The notes under the pieces are model-generated. The model searched no databases. It saw nothing but the letters and a program-made list of their open reading frames with translations, and had not been told where the DNA came from. A stretch of DNA of 64,000 bases from an uncultured Pedobacter sp. (GTDB lineage: Bacteria > Bacteroidota > Bacteroidia > Sphingobacteriales > Sphingobacteriaceae): positions 1 to 64,000 of the forward strand of contig NZ_CAMLIG010000020.1 of the NCBI RefSeq assembly GCF_946480185.1, read 5' to 3'. Position 1 is the first letter of the stretch; each line of letters starts with the position of its first letter. The position numbers were made by a program, and so were the translations under genes. This document shows positions 52,381 through 62,761 of this stretch, piece by piece.

Positions 52381-53781
52381 TTAAAGTTCGAAACTTTGGT
52401 GTCTTTTCGGAATTTCCACATTGGCGTAACCTCTTTTATGAAGTTCGGTTTTAAAATTATTTTGTGTGTCAAACTCTCCATGCACCAAAAATATTTTTTT
52501 GAGCTCGGTTTTATCTTGTCCGTTTAAAAACTGTATCAAATCCGACTTGTCTCCGTGTGCGCTCATTGACTGCAAGGAAGCAATATTTGCATTTACCTGA
52601 TAGCTTTCTCCAAAAATAGAGATTGGATTAACGCCATTTTTAAGTCTGCCCGCTAAAGATGAAGGTTCTGCATATCCCACCAATAAAATGGTGCAGTTTG
52701 GGTTTTCAATATTATTTCTGATGTGGTGCTTTACCCGCCCGGCTTCTGCCATTCCGCTTGAGGAAATAATAACCATCGGCGAATGATCTGCATTTAGCGC
52801 TTTTGATTCTTCAGCATCCTCAATATAATGTAAGCCTTTAAAATCAAAAGGGTCATCATCCACTTTTAAAACTTCCTGAACGTTTTCGTTAAAATTCCAA
52901 GGATAAGACTTAACTACCATTGTTGCTTTTTCTGATAGCGGACTGTCCACATAATATTTAATATCGGGCAGTTTGCCTTCTAATTCTAAACCGTTTAAAG
53001 AATATAAAATTTCTTGTGTACGCCCTACGCTAAAAGCTGGGATAATCAGCTTTCCTTTTCTTTTTACACAAGTTTCTTCAATAATTTGAAGCAATTTTTC
53101 TTTAGCCGGACTAGCATCCTCATGCAAACTGTCTCCGTAAGTTGATTCCAACAAAATGTAATCGGCCTGTCTAAAATAATGTGGCGGTTTTAAAATCAAA
53201 TCTTTATATCGGCCTACATCGCCACTAAAAGAAATCCGCGTAAGCTTACCTTCTTCTTTAATATTTAGGTGAACAGAGGCGCTACCGATAATGTGGCCGG
53301 CATCCTCAAAACTTAGGATTACATTATCTGTTAATTGGTAAACCGTACTGTATTTTACTTTTTTGAAATGCGTTAAAGCGATGAGTGCATCTTCAATGGT
53401 ATAAAGTGGCTCAAAAAGTTGCTGGCCCTGTTTTGATCGCCTTTTATTAGCATAACGGATGTCGTTTTCCTGAATTTTAGCCGAGTCTTGCAATAAGATT
53501 TTACAAAGTGCATAAGTGGCTGGTGTACAGATGATATCACCTTTAAAACCTTGAGCTACCAATCGTGGAATCAAACCAGAATGGTCTATATGTGCATGCG
53601 AAAGCACTAGATAGTCAACAGATTTCGGGTCAAAGCCAAAATCTCGGTTCATCTCATCTGTGTTTGATCCTTGCCCTTGGAAAAGACCACAGTCTAATAA
53701 GATTTGCGTTCCGTTGTTGAGCGTTATTAAATGTTTACTGCCTGTAACAGTTTGCGCTGCGCCGTGAAAAGTTATCTTCAT
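52381..53781 (-). CDS. MBL-fold/beta-CASP metallo-hydrolase (RNA-processing type)
   Basis: The protein has 466 residues. The zinc motif SHAHIDHSG starts at 61 (His62, His64, Asp66, His67), followed by DAGHIIGSASV, SGDVGR and the beta-CASP C-terminal part (SSSGMAEAGRV, SAHGDKSDL, VHGE). This arrangement is that of CPSF-like RNA nucleases. It is related to the cassette exonuclease at 8405-9460 but is longer and of the RNA-type subgroup. Role: probably RNA processing or decay. It is divergent from the propeller gene. Confidence 0.93.
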   Translation of the reverse strand: MKITFHGAAQTVTGSKHLITLNNGTQILLDCGLFQGQGSNTDEMNRDFGFDPKSVDYLVLSHAHIDHSGLIPRLVAQGFKGDIICTPATYALCKILLQDSAKIQENDIRYANKRRSKQGQQLFEPLYTIEDALIALTHFKKVKYSTVYQLTDNVILSFEDAGHIIGSASVHLNIKEEGKLTRISFSGDVGRYKDLILKPPHYFRQADYILLESTYGDSLHEDASPAKEKLLQIIEETCVKRKGKLIIPAFSVGRTQEILYSLNGLELEGKLPDIKYYVDSPLSEKATMVVKSYPWNFNENVQEVLKVDDDPFDFKGLHYIEDAEESKALNADHSPMVIISSSGMAEAGRVKHHIRNNIENPNCTILLVGYAEPSSLAGRLKNGVNPISIFGESYQVNANIASLQSMSAHGDKSDLIQFLNGQDKTELKKIFLVHGEFDTQNNFKTELHKRGYANVEIPKRHQSFEL

Positions 53782-53880
53782 AAAAATGGTTTATCAGTTT
53801 CAAGTTAATCAATTATTAATCCAAAAAAACAGCTCAAATGTTTAAATTAGCTTTTACAGTTAAATACAAACAGATTTAAA

Positions 53881-54693
53881 ATGAGAAACATTATTTTTTT
53901 ACTGCTTACGCTGGTTACATACCAAGTAAACGCACAATTAAAACTCACCAAAATTTGGGAAACCACAGACTTGGCCACGCCAGAATCTGTTTTGCCCTTG
54001 GGCAACTTATTGTATGTTTCCTTAATTGATGGCGATGGCGCCAAAGCTGATGGGAAAGGGGAAATAGCTATTTTAAAAGAAGACGGCACAGTAGTTAATA
54101 AAGAATGGATTACAGGTTTAAATGCTCCAAAAGGCTTAGGCTTTTATAAAGGCAAATTATATGTTGCCGACCTTAATAAGGTGGTGAAAATTGATGTGAA
54201 ATCTGCGAGAATAGAAAGCAGTATTCCTATTACCGAAGCTGTTTTTTTAAATGATATCGCAGTAAATAGCAAAGGCGAAGTTTTTGTTTCTGATACTCGG
54301 TTGGGTAAAATTTACCGTATTGTTAATGATCAAGCAACGCTGTTTGTAGCTGATGTGAAAAATGCAAATGGACTTAAATTCGTTAATGATGAGCTGTATG
54401 TTTTAAGCGGTTCTAATTTGTTGAAAATAGGTAAAAACAACCAACCAAATATTATAGCAAAGGATTTTGAGGCGGCTGGTGATGGTTTAGAGCCTTATAA
54501 AAAGGGAGAATTTATTGCAACATGTTGGGCCGGATTGATATACCATGTTAAAGCAAACGGAACTTTTGATTTATTGTTAGATACCAGAGCAGAGAAAATG
54601 AATACTGCAGATATTGGTTTTAATGCTAAAAAAGGGATATTATATGTGCCAACTTTCTTAAAAAATTCTGTGGTAGCTTACAAAATAGAATGA
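53881..54693 (+). CDS. SMP-30/gluconolactonase-like beta-propeller, secreted
   Basis: The protein has 270 residues. The signal peptide MRNIIFLLLTLVTYQVNAQ has a clean cut after NAQ. The body is repeated beta blades typical of the SMP-30 fold: NLLYVSLIDGDGAKADGKG, GLNAPKGLGFYKGKLYVAD, FLNDIAVNSKGEVFVSDT and NANGLKFVNDELYVL. The N-D pairs in each blade fit the metal-binding residues of the family. It is periplasmic, with a lactonase or scaffold role not determined. It ends at a very strong terminator. Confidence 0.8.
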   Translation: MRNIIFLLLTLVTYQVNAQLKLTKIWETTDLATPESVLPLGNLLYVSLIDGDGAKADGKGEIAILKEDGTVVNKEWITGLNAPKGLGFYKGKLYVADLNKVVKIDVKSARIESSIPITEAVFLNDIAVNSKGEVFVSDTRLGKIYRIVNDQATLFVADVKNANGLKFVNDELYVLSGSNLLKIGKNNQPNIIAKDFEAAGDGLEPYKKGEFIATCWAGLIYHVKANGTFDLLLDTRAEKMNTADIGFNAKKGILYVPTFLKNSVVAYKIE

Positions 54694-54720
54694 ATTCCGA
54701 CGAGGATTTTCGTAATGAAT

Positions 54721-54766
54721 AATACACCAAAAAAGCTTCTTGAATAGGAAGCTTTTTTGGTGTATT
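54721..54766. terminator. Long bidirectional terminator
   Basis: AATACACCAAAAAAGCTTC and its exact reverse complement (19-bp stem) flank an 8-nt loop between the convergent propeller and DUF2911 genes. Confidence 0.95.
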
Positions 54767-54775
54767 GGAGTTTGA

Positions 54776-55618
54776 TTATTTTAAACTATCTAAGAACTCT
54801 TGGTTCAGTTTTACGTATTCCTGATTGTTGGTTTCTTTTGCCATGCTTAAGCCTTCGGTTGCAGAAACTTTAGCAGATTTCTGGTCTCCGTTTTTTAGCT
54901 GAATTTTTGCTTTCCAAAGTTTAATATATGGAGCGTTCTTGTTATCCTTGTCTGCTTCGTAAATCCAGGCTAATGCTTGTTTTGAATCTTTATTATTGCT
55001 AAAGTAATATTGTGCTGCAGCAAAATATGGTTTTTTTTCACCTTTCATCGCTGTTGCGATATTTGCCATAACCTTTGTGTCGTAATCTACACTTAGCGGA
55101 ACATTTACTTGAGTATTGTCCCAAGCGATATTTAAGTCCATTGTTCCTGCCGTTACGTTGTTAAACTGAATGGTAAAAGTCTCTATTTTGTTAAGTGTCT
55201 TTAACGATTTAACTTTTACCCTCGCCACATCGTCTTCATCTTTATGCGTGTAAGCGCCCCATTGTTTAGCCGCTTTATTCAAAACTATTGTCCATTCATT
55301 TTCGCTCGGGATGCTGAACAGGGCATATTCGCCAGCCGCAATTTTTTGTCCGCCAAAATTAACTTCATCCGTAAAAGTAATTGTGGTAGCACTGTTTGCA
55401 CCTGTTCGCCAAATTTCGTTGTAAGGTACCAAGCCACCAAAAATCAATCGGCCTTTTGCATTTGGGCGACTGTAATTAACAGTAACTTTCCCCAGACCAA
55501 AATCTTGGGTAATGGTTTGTCCCGAACTGGGTTGCGGAGTTAATGCTTGCGCATAGCCAAAAGTGGTGAAAGCTGTGAATAATAAACTTAAACCAAGAAT
55601 CTTGAATAATGATTTCAT
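54776..55618 (-). CDS. DUF2911 domain secreted protein
   Basis: The protein has 280 residues. A signal peptide (MKSLFKILGLSLLFTAFTTF, cut after GYA) is followed by the DUF2911 domain (about 30-190), with conserved VNYSRPNAKGR, WRTGANSATTITF and KQWGAYTH. The C-terminal 90 residues are helical with TPR-like character (AQYYFSNNKDSKQALAWIYE). The family is widespread in Bacteroidota and of unknown function. It is a single gene. Confidence 0.92.
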   Translation of the reverse strand: MKSLFKILGLSLLFTAFTTFGYAQALTPQPSSGQTITQDFGLGKVTVNYSRPNAKGRLIFGGLVPYNEIWRTGANSATTITFTDEVNFGGQKIAAGEYALFSIPSENEWTIVLNKAAKQWGAYTHKDEDDVARVKVKSLKTLNKIETFTIQFNNVTAGTMDLNIAWDNTQVNVPLSVDYDTKVMANIATAMKGEKKPYFAAAQYYFSNNKDSKQALAWIYEADKDNKNAPYIKLWKAKIQLKNGDQKSAKVSATEGLSMAKETNNQEYVKLNQEFLDSLK

Positions 55619-55919
55619 ATTGATAATATTTAAATGGAAAGATATTGTTTAAATTCTTAAAAAATGATTTTATCCTTAATTGGAGATGTAAAGATTTTGT
55701 CAAATTCATCAGTTAGTTAAATGAATACAAAGCATTAGTAATAAACCTATCCCTAAAGCTATCATACATTTCTCATTGGAAATAGCCATAAACAGACAGC
55801 TTACTTTAAAAAATTAAATTATGGACTAAAAGATATTGACATTTAAATGACGCAACAAACTCCCTTTGAAAAAAGTTTTATGGAAAGTTATCGTTTTGAT
55901 GTTACTTTTGCCCAAGTTA

Positions 55920-56303
55920 ATGAAGTTACTTATTTCACTAATTGTAGTTGTTTTTATAGCACTTAACAGTGTTACAGCTTCGGCATGCGCCAAAATCAAA
56001 TCAGATACTTCTTCTAAATCCTTTCATGCAACTTCTCACGTTACGTTTGGCATAAGCTTAAGAAAGCTTTCTGTAGGGCATTGGCTTGAAGAAAAGAGCG
56101 ATTTTTTAAGTTTTGAGAATGATGATGATGACTTTGTTGCTGTAAAAAGATATGTGTTATTAAAAACTGGTTTTTTCTGTTTAGGTTTTGTGCCTAAACT
56201 TTTCGATTTTCATAGTTGTATCAATAGCGATGTAATTCCCAAGGTAAATTTCACGCTTTTATCATCGCCAAAATATGTTTTAATCAGAAACCTCAGGATC
56301 TGA
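55920..56303 (+). CDS. Small exported hypothetical protein upstream of the RND operon
   Basis: The protein has 127 residues from the ATG at 55920 (MKLLISLIVVVFIALNSVTA), a signal-peptide-like segment; the longer frame starts with TTG and is less likely. The mature part has a DDDDF acidic cluster and a C-terminal stretch that could be a strand. It holds several Cys and His residues (SACAKIK, FDFHSCINSD). I recognise no family. It lies 225 bp before the efflux operon on the same strand; an accessory or regulatory link is possible but unsupported. Confidence 0.5.
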   Translation: MKLLISLIVVVFIALNSVTASACAKIKSDTSSKSFHATSHVTFGISLRKLSVGHWLEEKSDFLSFENDDDDFVAVKRYVLLKTGFFCLGFVPKLFDFHSCINSDVIPKVNFTLLSSPKYVLIRNLRI

Positions 56304-56528
56304 TTTTCTTTCCTTTAACTGATAAATTCTAATTGTCAGTTATACTGTTATTCTAAATCAAATTTTAAAAATTTATCGTTTTGTTGCAGTGCCGTTTTCA
56401 AAAAATCTGCTCGAAAATTTGGTATCAAACATTTTGATTTACCGGTCATCGTATTTCGCCTGACCTAATGTTTTAGAACAACAACCAACTATCATTTTTC
56501 ATCACACTTTAACATCCATTTTTATATC

Positions 56529-57611
56529 ATGAAGAGAGTTATAATGCTTTTTGGCCTGTGCGCTACCTTGTTTTACACCAGCTGTAAATCAGACAGGAAA
56601 GAAAAAGAAGAAACAGTTAATTATACAGTTACAACGCCTTTAAAAATCGACACTTCTTTTAAAAAGGAATATGTGTCGCAAATTAAATCTGTGCGCAATA
56701 TTGAGATTAGGGCACAGGAGAAAGGCTATTTACAAAATATTTATGTAGATGAAGGGCAAAAAGTACAGGCGGGGCAACTACTTTTTAGGATTATGCCAAA
56801 AATGTACGAAGCCGAAAACCAGAAAGCAGAAGCCGAAGCTAAATCGGCAGAAATTGAGCTGCAAAATAGCCAAACCTTAGCATCAAAAAACGTGATTTCG
56901 GCAAATGAATTAGCAATGGCGAAAGCAAAACTGGCATCAGCGAAAGCGGATGTTGCCATGTCAAAGCTTCATTTATCTTTTACGGAAATTAGAGCGCCTT
57001 TTGACGGAACGATTAACCGTTTACCATTAAAGTTGGGAAGTTTAGTTGACGAGGGCGATTTGCTAACTACCTTATCAGACAATAGTCAGATGTACGCTTA
57101 TTTTAATGTCTCAGAACCGGAATATCTGAATTATGAACAAGATGTAAAAGATAGGGCGAGCAATACGGTGCAACTTATTTTAGCAAATAATGAGCAATTG
57201 AAATATAAAGGCAAAGTGGAAACTGTGGAAGGCGAGTTTGACAGCGAGACAGGCAATATCGCCTTTAGAGCTAAGTTCCCGAATCCAGATCATTTATTGA
57301 AAAACGGAGAAACCGGTAAAGTATTGATGAATGTTCCGTTAAAGAACGCACTGGTAATTCCGCAGAAAGCAACTTATGAGATTCAAGACAAACTATACGT
57401 TTTTGTGGTCAATAATAAGGGCGTGGTAAAAGCCAGAAATATTCAGATCGCTGGTGAAATCCCTGATTTATACGTGGTTTCTAACGGACTTTCAGAAAGT
57501 GACCAAATTCTATTAGAAGGTGTTCAGATTGTTAAAGATGGTGATAAGATTGCATACAAGGCAGTTGCGCCAAAAGAGGTAATCAGTCATTTGAAATTAG
57601 AAGCAGAGTAA
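56529..57611 (+). CDS. RND efflux periplasmic adaptor (MFP), lipoprotein
   Basis: The protein has 360 residues. The signal ends in a lipobox with Cys19 (LFYTSC). The lipoyl half-motifs are RAQEKGYLQNIYVDEGQKVQ at about 60-79 and FTEIRAPFDGTINRLPLKLG at about 157-176, separated by an alpha-helical hairpin (about 95-150, Ala/Glu/Lys-rich). The beta-barrel and membrane-proximal domains follow. It links the RND pump to the outer-membrane channel. It is first in a three-gene operon with 27 bp to the pump gene. Confidence 0.96.
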   Translation: MKRVIMLFGLCATLFYTSCKSDRKEKEETVNYTVTTPLKIDTSFKKEYVSQIKSVRNIEIRAQEKGYLQNIYVDEGQKVQAGQLLFRIMPKMYEAENQKAEAEAKSAEIELQNSQTLASKNVISANELAMAKAKLASAKADVAMSKLHLSFTEIRAPFDGTINRLPLKLGSLVDEGDLLTTLSDNSQMYAYFNVSEPEYLNYEQDVKDRASNTVQLILANNEQLKYKGKVETVEGEFDSETGNIAFRAKFPNPDHLLKNGETGKVLMNVPLKNALVIPQKATYEIQDKLYVFVVNNKGVVKARNIQIAGEIPDLYVVSNGLSESDQILLEGVQIVKDGDKIAYKAVAPKEVISHLKLEAE

Positions 57612-57638
57612 GGATTATCATCTTAAAAGATCAATTGT

Positions 57639-60600
57639 ATGTTTAACAAGTTTATACACAGGCCTGTCCTGTCCATTGTAATATCGCTTATTATCACATT
57701 TTTGGGTGCTTTGGCAATTACACAATTACCGGTTACACAGTTTCCGTCCATCTCTCCGCCTAAGGTAAATGTAACGGCAGAATATCCTGGAGCCAACGGC
57801 GAACTGATGATTAAATCGGTTATTATTCCTTTGGAAAGAGCCATCAACGGCGTTCCGGGAATGAAATATATTGAGTCCGACGCCGGTAACGACGGTGAGG
57901 GAAATATCCAGATAGTTTTTAATTTGGGTACCGACCCTAACCAAGCGTCTATTAACGTACAAAATTTGGTAGCCTCGGTAACCAACAAACTTCCGCCAGC
58001 GGTGGTGAGAGAAGGCGTAAAGATTACCAGAGAAGAATCTAACATGTTGATGTACATTAACTTGTACAGCAAAGATCCAAAGATGGATCAGAAGTTTTTA
58101 TACAATTTTGCTGATATCAATTTACTTTCGGAACTAAAGCGGGTAAAAGGCGTTGGTTTTGCCGATATTTTAGGAAACCGGGATTATGCAATGCGGGTTT
58201 GGCTTAGGCCTGATAAAATGTTGGCGCACAAAGTTTCTGCAGATGAAGTTTTAGAAGCTTTAAATGAACAAAGTTTAGAAGCATCGCCAGGTAAAATCGG
58301 AGAAAGTTCTGGTAAAAGGTCACAATCTTTTGAGTACGTTCTTAAATATCCAGGAAGGTTTACCACCAAAGAAGAATACGAAAATATAGTTTTAAAAGCT
58401 AGCCCAAATGGGGAGTTACTTAAGCTTAAAGACGTAGCGGATGTAGAGTTTGGAAGTGAGTATTATGATCTTTACTCCAGCTTAAATGGAAAAGCCTCTG
58501 CCGCTATTGTACTTAAACAATCTTACGGAAGTAATGCCAGCCAAGTAATTGCAGATGTAAAAGCAAAACTGGCTGAGATTAAATCTAGCTCTTTCCCAAA
58601 AGGAGTTGATTATGAGATCAGTTATGATGTTTCTAAGTTTTTAGATGCTTCGATAGAAAAAGTAGTACATACTTTAATAGAGGCATTTATATTGGTAGGT
58701 TTAGTGGTTTTCCTTTTCTTGGGAGATTGGCGTTCTACCGTAATTCCGGCAATTGCAGTACCCGTATCGCTTATCGGTACGTTTATGTTTATGCAGTACT
58801 TTGGGATTACGCTCAACCTAATCACGCTTTTTGCGCTGGTATTGGCGATTGGAATTGTGGTAGATAATGCCATTGTGGTAATTGAGGCGGTGCATGCTAA
58901 AATGGAGGAGAAAAATCTCTCGCCACTTAAAGCTACCGAAGAAGCCATGCATGAAATTAGTGGGGCAATTATCGCCATTACTTTAGTTATGGCAGCGGTG
59001 TTTATTCCGGTGGCTTTTATGTCTGGTCCTGTCGGGATTTTTTACCGCCAGTTTTCTATCACCATGGCAACTTCCATTATTTTATCTGGATTAATTGCCC
59101 TCACTTTAACACCTGCACTTTGCGCCATGATGCTGAAAAATAACCATGGCAAGGCAAAAAAGAAAACATGGTTAAATACTTTTTTAGACGGGTTCAACAA
59201 TAAATTCAACAGGCTTACCGGCAGGTATCAAAACTTATTGAAAATAATTGTGAACCGTAGAACGGTCACTTTTGGAATGCTGATTGCTTTTTGTATCGGT
59301 ATTTGGGCGCTAAACTCCAGTTTGCCTTCGGGCTTTATCCCTAATGAAGATCAGGGAATGTTTTATGCAATTATACAAACGCCGCCGGGTTCAACCTTAG
59401 AAAGAACCAACGAGATTTCTAAAGAATTACAGAAAATAGCACAGCAAATTCCGGATGTTAAATCTGTTTCTTCCTTAGCGGGATATGAGATTTTGTCTGA
59501 AGGAACTGGTTCAAACTCCGGAACCTGCTTAATCAACTTAAAAAGTTGGGAGAACCGCAAACATTCTGTTCAGCAGGTTATTGATGAATTAGAGCAGAAA
59601 TCTAAGAACATTACAGGTGCAACCATCGAGTTTTTTCAGCCACCAGCTGTGCCGGGTTATGGCGCAGGTGGTGGTTTCGAGCTACGCTTGTTGGATAAAG
59701 GTGGAAGTGGCGATTATAAAAAAATGGAAACGGTGAGTAAGGATTTTGTAAAAGCCCTGAATAAGCGTCCCGAATTATCACAAGTATTTACTTTTTATAG
59801 CGCCAGTTTTCCGCAGTACATGTTAAAGATTGATAACGACATGGCTCAACAAAAGGGCGTTACCATTGATAATGCGATGAATACATTATCTACTTTAATT
59901 GGTAGTAACTACGAAACTAGCTTTATAAAATACGATAGGCAATATAAAGTGATGGTACAGGCTTTACCGCAATATAGAGCGCTGCCAGAAGACATCTTGA
60001 AATTATATGTGAAAAACAGTCGCGATGAAATGGTGCCGTTTTCTGCATTTATGAAGGTGGAAAAAGTTTATGGCTTATCGGAGATTACCCGCCACAACCT
60101 TTACAATTCTTCCGAGATTAGTGGTGCATCAGCTCCAGGCTACAGTAGCGGAGCGGCAATTCAAGCCATTGAAGAGACAGCGAAAATAAATTTACCAAGA
60201 GGTTTTGGGATTGAATGGGCAGGTATTTCTGCCGATGAGGTTGCCCGTGGAAACGAAGCAATCTATATTTTCTTGATCTGTTTGGTGTTTGTTTACATGC
60301 TTTTAGCCGCTCAGTACGAGAGCTTCTTGCTGCCTTTCCCAGTTATTTTATCCCTGCCTGCGGGTATTTTTGGCGCTTTCTTACTGCTCAAGCTTTTAGG
60401 CTTAGAGAATAACATCTACGCTCAGGTTTCTATGGTGATGCTTATTGGATTATTGGGTAAAAACGCAGTATTGATTATAGAGTTTGCGGTGCAGAAACAT
60501 CGAGCCGGAATACCATTATTACAAGCAGCAATAGAAGGCGCAGTAGTGAGGTTCCGTCCAATTTTGATGACTTCTTTGGCGTTTATTGCCGGTTTAATTC

Positions 60601-60806
60601 CTTTGGTTATTGCTTCGGGTCCGGGAGCAATTGGCAACCGAACCATTGGTTCGGCTGCCGCCGGAGGAATGTTGATAGGAACCGCATTTGGTGTTGTCCT
60701 TATCCCTGGATTATATTACGTTTTCGGTAAAATATCCGAGAGAAACATTCTTGTGAAAGATGAAGAAGAAAATCCGTTAACCGAAGAAATTGACCATAAT
60801 GTATAA
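57639..60806 (+). CDS. RND (HAE1-type) multidrug efflux pump permease
   Basis: The protein has 1055 residues, the HAE1 size. It starts FIHRPVLSIVISLIITFLGA, has the LP.TQFP motif (QLPVTQFPSISPPKV), and the TM4 segment GIVVDNAIVVIEAVHAKMEE carries the proton-relay Asp. The two periplasmic loops and 12 TM segments are complete; GFIPNEDQGMFY and MSGPVGIFYRQF are further family markers. It exports drugs or other compounds using the proton gradient. Which compound is not readable. It overlaps the next gene start by 8 bp. Confidence 0.97.
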   Translation: MFNKFIHRPVLSIVISLIITFLGALAITQLPVTQFPSISPPKVNVTAEYPGANGELMIKSVIIPLERAINGVPGMKYIESDAGNDGEGNIQIVFNLGTDPNQASINVQNLVASVTNKLPPAVVREGVKITREESNMLMYINLYSKDPKMDQKFLYNFADINLLSELKRVKGVGFADILGNRDYAMRVWLRPDKMLAHKVSADEVLEALNEQSLEASPGKIGESSGKRSQSFEYVLKYPGRFTTKEEYENIVLKASPNGELLKLKDVADVEFGSEYYDLYSSLNGKASAAIVLKQSYGSNASQVIADVKAKLAEIKSSSFPKGVDYEISYDVSKFLDASIEKVVHTLIEAFILVGLVVFLFLGDWRSTVIPAIAVPVSLIGTFMFMQYFGITLNLITLFALVLAIGIVVDNAIVVIEAVHAKMEEKNLSPLKATEEAMHEISGAIIAITLVMAAVFIPVAFMSGPVGIFYRQFSITMATSIILSGLIALTLTPALCAMMLKNNHGKAKKKTWLNTFLDGFNNKFNRLTGRYQNLLKIIVNRRTVTFGMLIAFCIGIWALNSSLPSGFIPNEDQGMFYAIIQTPPGSTLERTNEISKELQKIAQQIPDVKSVSSLAGYEILSEGTGSNSGTCLINLKSWENRKHSVQQVIDELEQKSKNITGATIEFFQPPAVPGYGAGGGFELRLLDKGGSGDYKKMETVSKDFVKALNKRPELSQVFTFYSASFPQYMLKIDNDMAQQKGVTIDNAMNTLSTLIGSNYETSFIKYDRQYKVMVQALPQYRALPEDILKLYVKNSRDEMVPFSAFMKVEKVYGLSEITRHNLYNSSEISGASAPGYSSGAAIQAIEETAKINLPRGFGIEWAGISADEVARGNEAIYIFLICLVFVYMLLAAQYESFLLPFPVILSLPAGIFGAFLLLKLLGLENNIYAQVSMVMLIGLLGKNAVLIIEFAVQKHRAGIPLLQAAIEGAVVRFRPILMTSLAFIAGLIPLVIASGPGAIGNRTIGSAAAGGMLIGTAFGVVLIPGLYYVFGKISERNILVKDEEENPLTEEIDHNV

Positions 60807-62232
60807 GATAGTTAATTATAGATATGTTGGTTTGCTAGGTCTTTGTCTAGCGGCCACAAGTTGTAAAGTTCCCGCAATATTATCGGTAGCAAACAACAAT
60901 GATTTGCCTAAAGCATATAACCAAATTGTCGATTCAACAAATACAGGAAGTCAGCAATGGCGTACTTTTTTTACCGACCCTAATTTGGTTAGTTTAATTG
61001 ATACGGCTTTGCAAAACAATCAGGAATTGTTGATGACGCTGCAGGATGTTGAAATCGCCAAAAACGACATTAGAGCTACAAAGGGTGATATTTTACCAAC
61101 AGTAAACGCAAGGCTTGGCGCAGGCGTAGAAAAAGTGGCGAGATATACCAGTTCAGGTGCGGGCGATGCCACTACGGATATTGAACCCGGCAAAAAAACG
61201 CCAGACCCTTTGAGTGATTATACCGCTGCAATTGATGCACATTGGGAAGTGGATATTTGGAAAAAACTACATAACGCAAAAAAGGCAGCAGTAGCCAGGT
61301 ATTTGGGAACTGTTGAAGGCAAAAACTTTGTGTTAAGTAACCTGATTGCCGAAGTAGCAAATTCATACTACGAGTTATTGGCGCTTGATAATCAATTAAT
61401 GATTGTACAGCAGAATATTAGTTTGCAAAATAACTCACTGGAGGTCATAAAAATCCAAAAAGAAGCATCCAGAGTTACGGAATTGGCTGTTCAGCAGTTT
61501 CAGGCAGAGGTGTATAACTCAAAAAGTTTGGAGTTTGGTATCCGCCAACAAATTAGGGAAACAGAAAACAGGATCAACTTTTTATTAGGCCGTTACCCAC
61601 AAAAAATTGTGAGAGACGGCAGTACTTTTGCAAACCTCAATCCTTCATTTCTTAAACAGGGAGTTCCTTCGCAATTGTTAGAGAATCGTCCAGATGTTAA
61701 ACAGGCAGAACTTGAACTTACAGCAGCTAAATTAGATGCCAAAGTTGCCCGAGCCGAGTTTTTTCCTTCTTTGGCGATTGATGGTTCTTTAGGGCTTCAA
61801 GCTTTCAAACCTTCTTATTTGACCAAGTTGCCCGAGTCTATTTTATATTCTTTAGCAGGAGATTTGGCAGGCCCGCTCATTAATAAAAATGCGATTAAAG
61901 CGGAGTTTGCAAATGCCAATGCCAGACAGTTACAGGCTTTGTACAATTATCAGCAAACGATTTTAAACGCATACTTTGAAGTGGCTAATCAATTATCAAG
62001 TATTGAGAATCTTTCTAAAAGTTATGATTTGAAACAGCTGGAAGTAGCCACACTAAATAAATCTGTTGATATTTCTTCTGATTTATTTAATGCTGCCCGA
62101 GCCGATTATTTAGAGGTACTAACCGCTCAACGCGATGCACTTTCTGCAAAATTGGAATTGGTAGAAACCAAAAAATCGCAATTTAACGCCATGGTTAACA
62201 TGTATAAAGGATTGGGCGGAGGCTGGAGATAG
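60799..62232 (+). CDS. TolC-type outer-membrane efflux lipoprotein (OprM family)
   Basis: The protein has 477 residues from the ATG at 60799, which overlaps the pump stop (ATGTATAA). The signal ends in a lipobox with Cys22. Two OEP repeats are seen: LIDTALQNNQELLMTLQDVE and the second half from LPESILYSLAGDLAGPLINK, with the SLEASP-like LENRPDVKQAELEL segment between. It forms the trimeric channel through the outer membrane and completes the pump. A strong hairpin follows at 62252-62297. Confidence 0.96.
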   Translation: MYKIVNYRYVGLLGLCLAATSCKVPAILSVANNNDLPKAYNQIVDSTNTGSQQWRTFFTDPNLVSLIDTALQNNQELLMTLQDVEIAKNDIRATKGDILPTVNARLGAGVEKVARYTSSGAGDATTDIEPGKKTPDPLSDYTAAIDAHWEVDIWKKLHNAKKAAVARYLGTVEGKNFVLSNLIAEVANSYYELLALDNQLMIVQQNISLQNNSLEVIKIQKEASRVTELAVQQFQAEVYNSKSLEFGIRQQIRETENRINFLLGRYPQKIVRDGSTFANLNPSFLKQGVPSQLLENRPDVKQAELELTAAKLDAKVARAEFFPSLAIDGSLGLQAFKPSYLTKLPESILYSLAGDLAGPLINKNAIKAEFANANARQLQALYNYQQTILNAYFEVANQLSSIENLSKSYDLKQLEVATLNKSVDISSDLFNAARADYLEVLTAQRDALSAKLELVETKKSQFNAMVNMYKGLGGGWR

Positions 62233-62251
62233 CACTTAGATTATCAGATTC

Positions 62252-62297
62252 AAAAACCTTTGGGTTAGCAGAGAAAATGCTAATTCGAAGGTTTTTT
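62252..62297 (+). terminator. Terminator of the efflux operon
   Basis: AAAAACCTT and AAGGTTTTT form the outer stem; an inner TTAGCA/TGCTAA stem stacks inside it, and TTTTTT follows. It can also serve the convergent RES gene. Confidence 0.85.
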
Positions 62298-62309
62298 GTG
62301 AATATGATT

Positions 62310-62759
62310 TTAACTTTTAATTCTGCTGTCGAAAATAAAGGCTTCGTTCGCTATCAATTTAATTTTAGAAAAATCTGGGTGATTTGGATTTAATAAGTAA
62401 TTATACTCTTGATTGATAATAGCTGAGGGAACTTTTAGAATAGCAGTTTCGTTTTTTTTGACCCACTCGTTCCCAATACTTTGGGTATAAGGCGAAGATT
62501 CGAAGATTTGCCAATCTTTTTCTAAGTCGCTTAACTTAATTTCGGTAATTTTTATGCTATTAGGTATATAAATACTTAGCAAACGGAAGTTCTGATTTAA
62601 GCCCATGGCTCCTCGGTGTACCACGTTCTCCAAACAGGATAGAGATTCAGAGGAAGAAGTATAAATCATTTTAACATGATTGCCGTTCCACCTTGCAGGC
62701 CTGCCAGAAGCTTGTAAAGAATCCGCAAATTTAGCCAGGGTAATTCTGTAAACCTGCAT
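62310..62759 (-). CDS. RES domain toxin
   Basis: The protein has 149 residues. Family residues are visible: YRITLAKFADSLQASGRPARW (Arg near 4 and the Gly-Arg-Trp segment), KMIYTSSSESLSCLENVVHR (the SSSxxxxxxE core with Glu near 43), and the final PNHPDFSKIKL. RES toxins degrade NAD+. It follows its antitoxin by 2 bp. The role is a type II toxin-antitoxin pair of the Xre-RES kind. Confidence 0.93.
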   Translation of the reverse strand: MQVYRITLAKFADSLQASGRPARWNGNHVKMIYTSSSESLSCLENVVHRGAMGLNQNFRLLSIYIPNSIKITEIKLSDLEKDWQIFESSPYTQSIGNEWVKKNETAILKVPSAIINQEYNYLLNPNHPDFSKIKLIANEAFIFDSRIKS

Positions 62760-62761
62760 TT